Assembly: GCA_022653675.1 (NCBI GenBank)
Contig: JALCST010000012.1
Coordinates: 1 to 64,000 of the forward strand
Reading direction: 5' to 3'
DNA: 64,000 bases
From: Bacteroidales bacterium
GTDB taxonomy: Bacteria; Bacteroidota; Bacteroidia; Bacteroidales; UBA932
The translations under genes and the position numbers were made by a program. Below, piece by piece: positions 16,022-23,536 of the stretch (the stretch's first letter is position 1; every line of letters begins with the position of its first letter). The notes beneath the pieces are model-generated. The model was not told the DNA's origin and did not search any database. It saw only the letters and a list, made by a program, of their open reading frames with translations.

Positions 16022-17077
16022 ATGGGAAAATCCGACGGAAATAGTAAGAAAAGGGGCATTTTTATCTTTATAAATTTGCTGGCCTGTATCTTGGTCTTCA
16101 CGTTCCCGCTTCTTCTGAACCCGAGGAATGAACATATACTCAGTTGGGCTAATTACTGGGGGTTCGCGGTTCCGGTCCTCGTATATGTGGCTGTATTCTA
16201 TCTCAATTTCTTTTTCCTGATACCAAAGATGGTGACGAATAAGAAGATTGCGGGTTACATAGTTATAAATATAGTGATACTCTTTGTCCTGGCTTTACTC
16301 CTCCAGCTTTGGCACAAATATTATTTCAGCAATTTGATGCCGGCCCCTCCGGAAAGGTTCGGGAGCCATGGAATAGTATGGCAGTTCGCTTTGCGTGACA
16401 TGATTGTAATGGCGCTCGTGGCTTCCTTGGCCTTGGGTATCAGGATGACCATGGCCTGGACCGAAGCGGAAGGCGAGAAGGCTAAAATCGAGGCTTTCGC
16501 CAGCGAAACGGAATTGAAGAACCTGAAGAGTCAACTTAATCCGCATTTTCTTTTCAATACCTTGAACAACATATATTCCCTAATGCCTGTGGATCCCGAA
16601 AAGGCGCAGGAGAGCATTTTGGAATTGAGCAAGATTCTCAGGTACGTCTTGTACGAGGACAACCAGGATTCTGTCCCGCTGAACAGCGAGCTCGCCTTCA
16701 CTGGAAATTACATAAACCTTATGAAGCTTCGCCTCACCGACAAGGTCAAGCTTACGGTGGATATCGAAGAGACTTCGAGCAACCTTATGATAGCTCCCCT
16801 GATTTTCATTTCGCTTGTGGAAAATGCCTTCAAACATGGCGTATCACAGGACGAACCATCTTTCATAGACATTTCGATAAGGTTGGCTTGCAGCACGGTG
16901 CGTTGCATTGTCCGTAATAGCAATTTCCCGAAAAGCGATAACGACAGGAGTGGCAGCGGCATAGGTATCGGCAACCTGCAAAAGCGCCTTCTCCTGATTT
17001 ATCCTCATGGCCATATGTATTCGCACAAGGTCGAGAACGGAGTTTACATAGCGGATCTGAGCATCAATTTGAATTGA
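16022..17077 (+). CDS. LytS/YehU-type sensor histidine kinase
   Basis: A 351-aa membrane kinase with four predicted transmembrane helices (about 13-32, 45-68, 78-96, 123-143) and little sensory domain. The His_kinase motif follows: LKSQLNPHFLFNTLNNIYSL with the phosphoacceptor His at about 175. The ATPase region has LVENAFKHG and a Gly-rich GSGIGIGNLQKRLLLIYP. Kinases of this family pair with LytTR regulators, and that partner is the next gene. Being encoded with the efflux genes suggests the pair senses membrane stress or the pump substrate and controls the operon. Confidence 0.9.
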   Translation: MGKSDGNSKKRGIFIFINLLACILVFTFPLLLNPRNEHILSWANYWGFAVPVLVYVAVFYLNFFFLIPKMVTNKKIAGYIVINIVILFVLALLLQLWHKYYFSNLMPAPPERFGSHGIVWQFALRDMIVMALVASLALGIRMTMAWTEAEGEKAKIEAFASETELKNLKSQLNPHFLFNTLNNIYSLMPVDPEKAQESILELSKILRYVLYEDNQDSVPLNSELAFTGNYINLMKLRLTDKVKLTVDIEETSSNLMIAPLIFISLVENAFKHGVSQDEPSFIDISIRLACSTVRCIVRNSNFPKSDNDRSGSGIGIGNLQKRLLLIYPHGHMYSHKVENGVYIADLSINLN

Positions 17078-17095
17078 ATCAGTATATTTGCATAA

Positions 17096-17824
17096 ATGAA
17101 TACAATGAATTGCATAGCCGTCGATGACGAACCGCTTGCCCTGAATCTTATTTCCGATTATATCGGAAGGACACCTTTCCTGAATCCGGTAGCGAAGTGC
17201 TCAAGTGCCGTGGATGCGTTGAAAGCCATCAGTGACAACGAAGTCGACTTGGCGTTCCTCGACATCCAGATGCCTCAGCTGAACGGTCTGGAGTTGTCGC
17301 GCATGCTCGAAGGGGTGATGGTGATTTTCACGACGGCTTTCGACAAATATGCGATCGAAGGATTCCGTGTCAACGCAGTGGATTATCTGCTGAAACCTTT
17401 CAGCTATGCCGAATTCCTCACGGCAGCGAATAAGGCCCTGAAATGGTATGATCTGTACGCAAAATCGGAGGTTTCTTCCCAGCCGGTCGAAGAATCCGCT
17501 TCGAAAAGCATTGTCGTCAAGTCCGAATACCGCCAGAAGGTTATAAACACGGATGACATAACGTATATTGAAGGATTGAGGGATTATATAATGATACATT
17601 CGGAAAATCCAGTGGACCCTGTGAAAACTCTTATGAGCCTCAAAACAATCGAGAATATACTCCCGAAATTGAATTTCGTGAGAGTGCATCGTTCCTTTAT
17701 AGTCAATGTGAACAAAATAAAGCTAATAGAACGTAACAGGATAGTTTTCGGAAAGGAACGCATACCTATTTCCGATCAATACCGGGAAAATTTCGAAAAG
17801 AAATTCGCATATTTTTTCAAATAG
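17096..17824 (+). CDS. LytTR family response regulator
   Basis: A 242-aa response regulator. The receiver domain (1-120) has acidic residues near D10-D11, the phosphoacceptor Asp in LAFLDIQMP (about D56), the Thr in VIFTTAFDKYA and the Lys in DYLLKPFSY. The C-terminal LytTR DNA-binding domain (about 135-242) contains YIEGLRDYIMIH, FVRVHRSFIVN and IPISDQYRENF. It is the last gene of the efflux operon. A second Met three codons in (17105) could also be the start. Confidence 0.92.
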   Translation: MNTMNCIAVDDEPLALNLISDYIGRTPFLNPVAKCSSAVDALKAISDNEVDLAFLDIQMPQLNGLELSRMLEGVMVIFTTAFDKYAIEGFRVNAVDYLLKPFSYAEFLTAANKALKWYDLYAKSEVSSQPVEESASKSIVVKSEYRQKVINTDDITYIEGLRDYIMIHSENPVDPVKTLMSLKTIENILPKLNFVRVHRSFIVNVNKIKLIERNRIVFGKERIPISDQYRENFEKKFAYFFK

Positions 17825-17849
17825 GAGTGTCAAAGGTACCGTTTTTCCC

Positions 17850-17857
17850 TATCTTTG
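17850..17857 (+). promoter_or_regulatory. Promoter -7 box ahead of the Tyr/Cys leader
   Basis: TATCTTTG matches the Bacteroidota TAnnTTTG box; a convincing -33 element is not seen. Transcription would begin around 17862, only a few bases before the leader peptide, so the leader and the downstream lyase probably form a unit separate from the regulator gene. Confidence 0.5.
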
Positions 17858-17864
17858 CCATGAA

Positions 17865-17936
17865 ATGAAAGCGATGAATTCATATTGTTATTATTACTGC
17901 TATTGTCTGCAACCCATAAGGTCGCCGAAACGATAG
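17865..17936 (+). CDS. Putative leader peptide with eight consecutive Tyr/Cys codons
   Basis: A 23-codon ORF (or 20 codons from the in-frame ATG at 17874) reading Met-Lys-Ala-Met-Asn-Ser, then YCYYYCYC, then Leu-Gln-Pro-Ile-Arg-Ser-Pro-Lys-Arg and TAG. The run at 17883-17906 holds five Tyr and three Cys codons without interruption. An intrinsic terminator starts 22 nt after the stop codon, and the next gene encodes a tyrosine phenol-lyase-like enzyme. This is the layout of an amino-acid attenuator, in which ribosome stalling at scarce or specially decoded codons changes RNA folding. I do not see a strong alternative (antiterminator) helix: only a small ACGA-TAG-TCGT hairpin over the stop codon and short 4-5 bp matches to the terminator arms. 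The exact mechanism is therefore open. Confidence 0.6.
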   Translation: MKAMNSYCYYYCYCLQPIRSPKR

Positions 17937-17957
17937 TCGTGGTAATATCTCATTTAT

Positions 17958-17994
17958 AACCTCCCTGTCGCGAAAGCGGCAGGGAGGTTTTTTA
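17958..17994 (+). terminator. Intrinsic terminator/attenuator between leader peptide and lyase gene
   Basis: A 14-bp stem, AACCTCCCTGTCGC (17958-17971) with GCGGCAGGGAGGTT (17976-17989), closed by a GAAA tetraloop and followed by further T's. It lies 49 bp before the lyase start codon, so it must be read through or bypassed for expression of the lyase from the upstream promoter. It could also end the efflux operon. Confidence 0.85.
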
Positions 17995-18042
17995 TTGCTG
18001 AAATCCATTCAAACCAAAACAAAATATTTAAAAACTACAATT

Positions 18043-19491
18043 ATGCAACAAGTCAAATTTTTTTCCGGTGAACAGATCCCACTTGAGCTTCACAAAGTCC
18101 GCATCGTTCAAAAACTCAATCTGGTGCCTATTGAACGTAGGTACGATGCCATAAATGATGGATTTTTCAACGACTATATGCTTTCGACCAATGATATTTA
18201 TCTCGACATGCTTACCGATAGCGGATGTAACGCAATGAGCGACAATCAATTGTCTGCTATGATGAGAGCAGATGACGCATATGCCGGTTCGCAATCGTTC
18301 GAGCGTTTCCATCATGGAGTGATAGATGTTCTCGGAAAGAAACTGCTTTTACCCTGCCATCAGGGCCGCGCAGCAGAACACATAATAGCAAAGTCTTTTG
18401 TCAAGCCCGGAAACGTGGTGCCGTGCAATTACCACTTTACGACATTTCTGGCACACGTTCAGGAGCAAGGAGCTACGGTCCGCGAGTTGCTTTGCGACGG
18501 TGCTACCGACATCTCTTCCGATAATCCTTTCAAAGGCAATATGGACATAGACAAGCTCAAGGCTTGCATAGAAGAGGTTGGGACCGATAATATTCCGTTT
18601 ATCAGAATGGAAGCGTCAACGAATCTGATCGGAGGCCAGCCATTTTCCATGCGTAACCTTATGGATGTGCGCAAGGTGGCCGACCATTACGGAATCCTTC
18701 TCGTAATGGACGCGAGTCTTCTGGGAGAGAACGCTTACCTTATCAAGATGCGCGAAAAGGAGTGGAAACAGAATTCGCTTGCGGAAATATTGAAAATGAT
18801 GACCGGACTCGCCGACCTGGTTTACTTTTCGGCTCGCAAGCTGACTTCTTCGAGAGGTGGTGGGATATGTACGAATCGCCAGGACCTATACGATGTCATG
18901 GCGCCACTGATTCCGGAATACGAGGGATTTTTGACTTACGGCGGTATGTCGGTGCGTGAAATTGAGGCCATGGCTGTAGGGATTTATGAAACTACGGACG
19001 AAACGGTGATCAGCCAGAGTGTGGAATTCATAAAATACCTCGTAGATAGCTCCGTCAAGTGCGGTATTCCTATGGTGACGCCTCCGGGTGTGCTCGGAGC
19101 ACATGTCGATGCCGCTGGATTCTGCCCCCATATTCCACAGAACGAATATCCAGCCGGTGCCCTTGCCGTAGCTCTTTACCTTTGTAGCGGAGTCCGCGGC
19201 ATGGAACGTGGAACTCTTTCCAGTTTCCGGGATGAAAACGGGGTGGAAAAAATGGCCGATATGGAACTGCTAAGGCTTGCCGTACCTAGGCGTGTTTTCA
19301 CTCTTTCCCAGATAAAGTATGTAGTGGACCGTTTGCATTGGCTTTACGAGAACCGGGAGTTGATCGGAGGGCTTCGGTTTACCTACGAACCGAAGGTGCT
19401 CAGGTTCTTCCTCGGAAAGCTGGAGCCGACTTCCGACTGGCCTAGAAAGATCGTTGCAAAATTCAGGAAAGATTTCGGAGACAGCCTGTAA
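18043..19491 (+). CDS. Tyrosine phenol-lyase/tryptophanase family beta-eliminating lyase, TPL-like
   Basis: A 482-aa PLP enzyme of the tyrosine phenol-lyase (TPL)/tryptophanase family; these split Tyr or Trp (and Cys or Ser) into phenol or indole, pyruvate and ammonia. Compared with Citrobacter TPL from memory: Tyr71 is Y80 (DAYAGS), Phe123-Thr124 is F132-T133, Asn185 is N194, Asp214 is D223, the PLP lysine 257 is K266 (FSARKL), Arg381 is R389 (GMERG), Arg404 lies in PRRVFT, and Phe448-449 is F455-F456. Thr124 and Arg381 are the TPL-type specificity residues (Asp and a hydrophobic residue in tryptophanase), so TPL-like chemistry is favoured. One oddity is that the conserved PLP-contacting Arg217 is Leu here (L226). 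The first ATG beyond the terminator is 18043. The convergent GH13 gene ends 3 bp away. Confidence 0.8.
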   Translation: MQQVKFFSGEQIPLELHKVRIVQKLNLVPIERRYDAINDGFFNDYMLSTNDIYLDMLTDSGCNAMSDNQLSAMMRADDAYAGSQSFERFHHGVIDVLGKKLLLPCHQGRAAEHIIAKSFVKPGNVVPCNYHFTTFLAHVQEQGATVRELLCDGATDISSDNPFKGNMDIDKLKACIEEVGTDNIPFIRMEASTNLIGGQPFSMRNLMDVRKVADHYGILLVMDASLLGENAYLIKMREKEWKQNSLAEILKMMTGLADLVYFSARKLTSSRGGGICTNRQDLYDVMAPLIPEYEGFLTYGGMSVREIEAMAVGIYETTDETVISQSVEFIKYLVDSSVKCGIPMVTPPGVLGAHVDAAGFCPHIPQNEYPAGALAVALYLCSGVRGMERGTLSSFRDENGVEKMADMELLRLAVPRRVFTLSQIKYVVDRLHWLYENRELIGGLRFTYEPKVLRFFLGKLEPTSDWPRKIVAKFRKDFGDSL

Positions 19492-19494
19492 ATC

Positions 19495-21837
19495 CTATTT
19501 CTTTACATATAGCCTGAATTCGTGCGCCGGGATGGTCATGTCGACTGTTCCGGCGTTTACGTCCAACGTGCTGTCGGTGAAATATTCGGTATATTCTCCC
19601 TGTATCGGGAATGTTACCGAGAAGTCGTGGGAAGAATCGTCGAAGTTGCCTGCGACTTCGAACGCCTTATCGCCGCCGGCCGAAGTGCAGCTTATAAATC
19701 TTCCGGCGGACCAATCCGATGCGGAAACTTTCCAGCTGAACAAAGCTTCCGACCCGAAGAATTCCGGATTTTCGCTTCGGAATTGCAGCAGTTTTGCATA
19801 AGTGTCGTAAAGATCCTTTCGAAGCGGATCGTTATAGTATTCCCAATGCAGGGGTTTTCTTCCGGTGCGTCCGTTTTCTTCGATGCTTATGTCGTAACCG
19901 AGTTCCTCGAACTGCCAGATCATCTTGGGTCCCGGGACTGTGAAGAAAAATGCGGCGTTGCATTTTTCCTGTTTCATTCTCGTTGACAGTGAGCTTTTTA
20001 TGCTTGAAATGCCGTAAGCGACCTGCTTGTAGGAAGTCCGCTCTTCGTCGTGGCTTTCCATGTATCCGACCTGGCTGCCGAACGGGCGTGCCGTGCCTGT
20101 CCAGAGCGAGCCGAACCCGCTGTCGTCGGAATAACCCATCGCCGACTGGCAATATGCATCGTTCAGGTTGTTCCAAAGTTTCATGCCGTCGTTCGCGAGC
20201 GCGTTCTCTTCGGAAAGGCAGCAGAAATGTTCGCATATCATCACGGCATCCGGATTCGCTTCGGTGACGGCCGAGTGGTAGTCCTTCAGTATCGCTATTC
20301 GGGAAGCGTCGTAATCGCTTGCGGTGGATTCGTCGGACTGCTTATCCGTGAAGCCCTTGGTCAGGTCGAACCTGAATCCGTCAATATTGTATTCGTTGAG
20401 CAGGAATTTTATGCTCCGCTTGACGAATGCCCTTGTCAATGCCGATTCGTGGTCGAAGTCGCAGAAGACGCTGTAAGGATGCGGCGCATCGGTGTTGAAC
20501 CAAGGGTTCAGTGCGGAAGGCTTGCTTCCCGAAGCGTCCCAGTAGAGGGCGGCGAGAGGACAGGAGCCGGTGGCCTGGTTGTAGACGACATCGAATATTA
20601 CCGCGATCCCGAGACTATGGCATTCGTCAATGAATTTCTTGTACATGTTCCGCGTACCGTAGGCCTTGTCGAGCGAGAAATAGAAGCATGGGTTATATCC
20701 CCAGCTGTCGTTTCCTTCGAATTCCTGAACGGGCATAAGTTCTATTGCGTTTATTCCCAGATTCTTTAGATAATAGAGTTTCCCTTCCGCACCGTTGAGG
20801 TCTCCTGTTTCCGTGAAATCCCTGAGATGAAGTTCGTAGATGACGAGGTTGTCAGGGTCAGAAATCTTGAAGTCGGGATAGTTCCAATCATATTCGTCAT
20901 TGTTTATTTTGAATGTGGAAACATATCCCGAACCGCCGTCCGGATAATCCGGCATGTCGGGATACGTATTGGAAGAGATGTAGGAATCGTCCCCGTTGAG
21001 GACAAGTTCCGAATAAGGGTCGGCGATCCTCGTTCCTCCGTCTTCGACCGTTCCTATGTAATATTGGAAAGCATACAGCTTGTCGGGGTCGAGTCCGGTC
21101 AGTGTGATCCACCAGCATCCGGCATCGTCGTCCCGCTTGAGCATATAGTTGTCTTCTATCTTCCAGCCGTTGAAATCCCCGATCAAGTAGCAGTAGTCCT
21201 TGCATCCTCCGTCACGGTTCTTGTCATACAGGACCAGCGTTGCTTCCGAACAGCCTTGAACCGTATTTATCCCGTATTCCATTCCCGAAGGCATGGTTTC
21301 GTGGGTGACTTCGCCCGGAGTGAAGCTGTAGGTTTCGTCCGTGACATAGCAGAAGGTGTCTTCCTCCACACCTTTCATAGTGCCGTCCGAAGAGCGTATG
21401 ACGACGCCTATCTTCGAGATCGGCGTGGTACCTGAACCGAACCACGAACGTATGCTCGGGGAGAGTGCTATATTCCATATGTTGGTGCCTACGAATGTCA
21501 TCTTGCACTTGTCCAGGTTGGTGTCCCATCCGGCCGGGACGAATAACCAAGTGTTGCCGTCGACGATGCCCAAGTGGGCGTATACGTCTCCGGAATATCC
21601 GTAAAGTGCAGAACCCGAAGCCGCCTTGAACCATATGGTGCAAGTGCTGTCAGCATCTGGATTGGAAGGAACGAAGGTTATTCCTTCGGACAGCTTTGCG
21701 GTATCCACAACCGAAGGATTGACTGCAGTGGTGTCGGTGCCGTCTGGTGTATAGGGAGTTATATGCTCGCTGCAGTTGGCTGCCGACACGATTATCATCA
21801 CTGTCAGCAGGAAAATGGAGAGTTTTTGTGCTTTCAT
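19495..21837 (-). CDS. GH13 alpha-amylase family lipoprotein, type I pullulanase-like layout
   Basis: A 780-aa secreted or surface protein. The signal peptide ends near Cys22 (VSAANC), a weak lipobox followed by Ser and Glu. Residues about 50-165 form an N-terminal beta domain (CTIWFKAA, DVYAHLG, FVPAGWDTN). Residues about 200-310 resemble a CBM48-type domain (YLIGDFNGWK, YAFQYYIG). The GH13 barrel follows, with IYELHLRDF, FDVVYN (434-440 region), DGFRFDL (nucleophile D491), ICEHF (acid/base E536) and ESHDE (about 594-598). The usual His after Asn in the first conserved region is Gln here (VVYNQ). It should hydrolyse alpha-glucans at the cell surface; there are no SusC/SusD neighbours. The ATG at 21837 begins the signal peptide. 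Confidence 0.85.
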   Translation of the reverse strand: MKAQKLSIFLLTVMIIVSAANCSEHITPYTPDGTDTTAVNPSVVDTAKLSEGITFVPSNPDADSTCTIWFKAASGSALYGYSGDVYAHLGIVDGNTWLFVPAGWDTNLDKCKMTFVGTNIWNIALSPSIRSWFGSGTTPISKIGVVIRSSDGTMKGVEEDTFCYVTDETYSFTPGEVTHETMPSGMEYGINTVQGCSEATLVLYDKNRDGGCKDYCYLIGDFNGWKIEDNYMLKRDDDAGCWWITLTGLDPDKLYAFQYYIGTVEDGGTRIADPYSELVLNGDDSYISSNTYPDMPDYPDGGSGYVSTFKINNDEYDWNYPDFKISDPDNLVIYELHLRDFTETGDLNGAEGKLYYLKNLGINAIELMPVQEFEGNDSWGYNPCFYFSLDKAYGTRNMYKKFIDECHSLGIAVIFDVVYNQATGSCPLAALYWDASGSKPSALNPWFNTDAPHPYSVFCDFDHESALTRAFVKRSIKFLLNEYNIDGFRFDLTKGFTDKQSDESTASDYDASRIAILKDYHSAVTEANPDAVMICEHFCCLSEENALANDGMKLWNNLNDAYCQSAMGYSDDSGFGSLWTGTARPFGSQVGYMESHDEERTSYKQVAYGISSIKSSLSTRMKQEKCNAAFFFTVPGPKMIWQFEELGYDISIEENGRTGRKPLHWEYYNDPLRKDLYDTYAKLLQFRSENPEFFGSEALFSWKVSASDWSAGRFISCTSAGGDKAFEVAGNFDDSSHDFSVTFPIQGEYTEYFTDSTLDVNAGTVDMTIPAHEFRLYVKK

Positions 21838-21889
21838 AGCTATTCTTTTATTATGCAAACTTAAACAAAATTCCCGTACATTTGCCGGA

Positions 21890-22218
21890 CATGGCAAGGC
21901 AGTCTGTCGCCGTCGGGGAAACCGCGATGGAGGAAAGTCCGGACAGAAGAGGGCGCGGCGCTGTGGAAATCACAGACAGGCGAAAGTTTGTGAGGGCCGG
22001 GAAGAAAACAACCGCCCGAAAGGGTAAGGGTGAGAACGGAGCTTAAGCAACTCCGACGTTGTGCGGCGACGTGCAGCGTGCCGGTTCCGCCGTCTGCAAG
22101 GTCACATATACCGGCATTGAAGGGCTGCCCGTCCGTTGCCGGGGGGTAGACTGCATCAGATAAATGACAGACACCCGCGCTTGCGCGGGAACAGAATCCG
22201 GCTTATCGCCTTGCCTAC
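21890..22218 (+). ncRNA. rnpB: RNase P RNA (M1 RNA)
   Basis: The universally conserved elements of bacterial RNase P RNA are present: GAGGAAAGTCCGGAC near the 5' end and ACAGAATCCGGCTTA near the 3' end, forming P4. Helix P1 is formed by GGCAAGGC (21893-21900) and GCCTTGCC (22208-22215). A promoter -7 box TACATTTG lies at 21877-21884. The ends are estimated from P1. The RNA processes the 5' ends of tRNA precursors. Confidence 0.95.
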
Positions 22219-22245
22219 GCTATCACGCCGCGTTGCGGCGATATG

Positions 22246-22288
22246 AAAAAGGGGTGATTGGAAAGGAATTTCCGTCACCCTGTTTTTC
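22246..22288. terminator. Bidirectional terminator between rnpB and the OYE gene
   Basis: GGGTGA ... TCACCC closes an inner GGAAA/TTTCC stem, with A's on one side and T's on the other, so it can serve rnpB on the plus strand and the convergent oxidoreductase gene on the minus strand. A second hairpin CGCCGC-GTT-GCGGCG lies just before it at 22227-22241. Confidence 0.75.
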
Positions 22289-23524
22289 TTAAGGGCGTTG
22301 CCATGCCGCGCTCTTTTCAGCTGCCCTGGTCAGGGCTGGAGTTATGTCTTCGCAGTGCCTGTAGCATTGCATGGAGAGGTTATACATCCTTCCTATGCAG
22401 AAATTGGTATGTTCGCAGGTAGAGCATACCGTGTCGTCGCCGTTCTTCAATTTCATTACGAAATCGGTATCCCGAACGAGGGGCCGGGCCATTTCTATAA
22501 GAGGGAACCCCTTTTCAAGCAATTGGTCGATTCCTTTTCTTGAAACCGCTCCGCCTACATATACCAGAGGTATTGATACCTTACCAAGAAATTGTTCGGA
22601 CAGGGGAAGAAAATAGTTCTCCCTGAATTTTTCGGTCGGAGCCAGCATTTTGCCGAACATGTTGACGCCTGCTTTTAGGAACCATTGGCGGGACGGCATG
22701 TAGTGTGTGATAGCCTTGACCGGAAAATCCCCGCGCATTACGTACATGGGGGCTCTGCTTACGAATCCTCCCGTCAGAACGAGGGCCTGCGCTCCGTCCT
22801 CTTCCAATCGGCGCGCCACATCGATGCATTCGGGGACCTCGATCCCTCCCCTGAACCCGTCGCGCATATTGGTCTTTACGAATATGGCGACCTTGCCTTC
22901 CGCGGCTTCGACCACGTTTTTCATGCACATGTCCATGAAACGCATCCTGTTTCCGAGGGTACCGCCGTACTTGTCGTGGCGGCGATTGGTAAAGGGCGAC
23001 AGGAACTGTGAAATCAGGTAACCGTGTCCGGCATGCACTTCGACCGCATCGAAACCGCTTTCCCGGGCTATCCTTACCGCGTTTCCGTAAGCGTCCGCAA
23101 CTTCGAATATCTGCTTCTCGTCCATCCGGCGGACCAAGGTGTAGGCGTACAGGTTTACGCCGTTCGATGCCCCGTAGGGTGTGCAGCCGCATATGGACCT
23201 GTGTGACATGTTGCCGCAATGTCCGAGCTGTATGGACGCCTTTGCCCCGGCTGCATGGATGCCGTCGGTTAGGTGCCTGAGTTCCGGTATTATCTCGTCA
23301 CGCATCAGAAGCTGTCTTTCGAACGACAACCCGCTCCTGCATACTGCTGCATATGCTACGGTGGTCATTCCTACTCCGCCTTTTGCGACGGCGGTATGGT
23401 AGTCGTAAAGTTCCTTCGAAGGGTGGTTCCCCGGGCACATTCCCTCGAATGCCGCAGAACGTATTATTCGATTGCGTAATGTCAAAGGCCCTACGGTATA
23501 GGGAGTGAAAAGTTTGCTGTCCAT
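22289..23524 (-). CDS. Old Yellow Enzyme family NADH:flavin oxidoreductase
   Basis: A 411-aa FMN enzyme of the OYE family. Landmarks are LRNRIIRSAAFEGM near the start, QLGHCG (99-104), VHAGHGYLISQFLSPFTNRR with the paired His at 164 and 167, DKYGG, LTGGFVSRAP, and EMARPLVRDTDF near the C-terminus. A Cys cluster follows, C367-x2-C370-x5-C376-x10-C387, resembling the iron-sulfur site of 2,4-dienoyl-CoA reductases and bile-acid enoate reductases, though the spacing is unusual and the second flavin domain of the long enzymes is absent. It should reduce activated C=C bonds. It is the last gene of an operon with a steroid 5-alpha-reductase homologue (12 bp upstream) and an acyl-ACP thioesterase. 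Confidence 0.85.
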   Translation of the reverse strand: MDSKLFTPYTVGPLTLRNRIIRSAAFEGMCPGNHPSKELYDYHTAVAKGGVGMTTVAYAAVCRSGLSFERQLLMRDEIIPELRHLTDGIHAAGAKASIQLGHCGNMSHRSICGCTPYGASNGVNLYAYTLVRRMDEKQIFEVADAYGNAVRIARESGFDAVEVHAGHGYLISQFLSPFTNRRHDKYGGTLGNRMRFMDMCMKNVVEAAEGKVAIFVKTNMRDGFRGGIEVPECIDVARRLEEDGAQALVLTGGFVSRAPMYVMRGDFPVKAITHYMPSRQWFLKAGVNMFGKMLAPTEKFRENYFLPLSEQFLGKVSIPLVYVGGAVSRKGIDQLLEKGFPLIEMARPLVRDTDFVMKLKNGDDTVCSTCEHTNFCIGRMYNLSMQCYRHCEDITPALTRAAEKSAAWQRP

Positions 23525-23536
23525 CTTGTCTGGATG

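Noticed and set aside
16022-19491. Leader ORF at 17865 as merely the tail of the LytTR operon
   Set aside because: The terminator could indeed serve that operon, but eight uninterrupted Tyr/Cys codons and a matching downstream enzyme are unlikely by chance, so I kept it as a leader candidate with moderate confidence.
20050-20769. Open frame of 239 codons on the plus strand inside the GH13 gene
   Set aside because: It is a shadow of the minus-strand gene, whose catalytic motifs are all present; no independent similarity.
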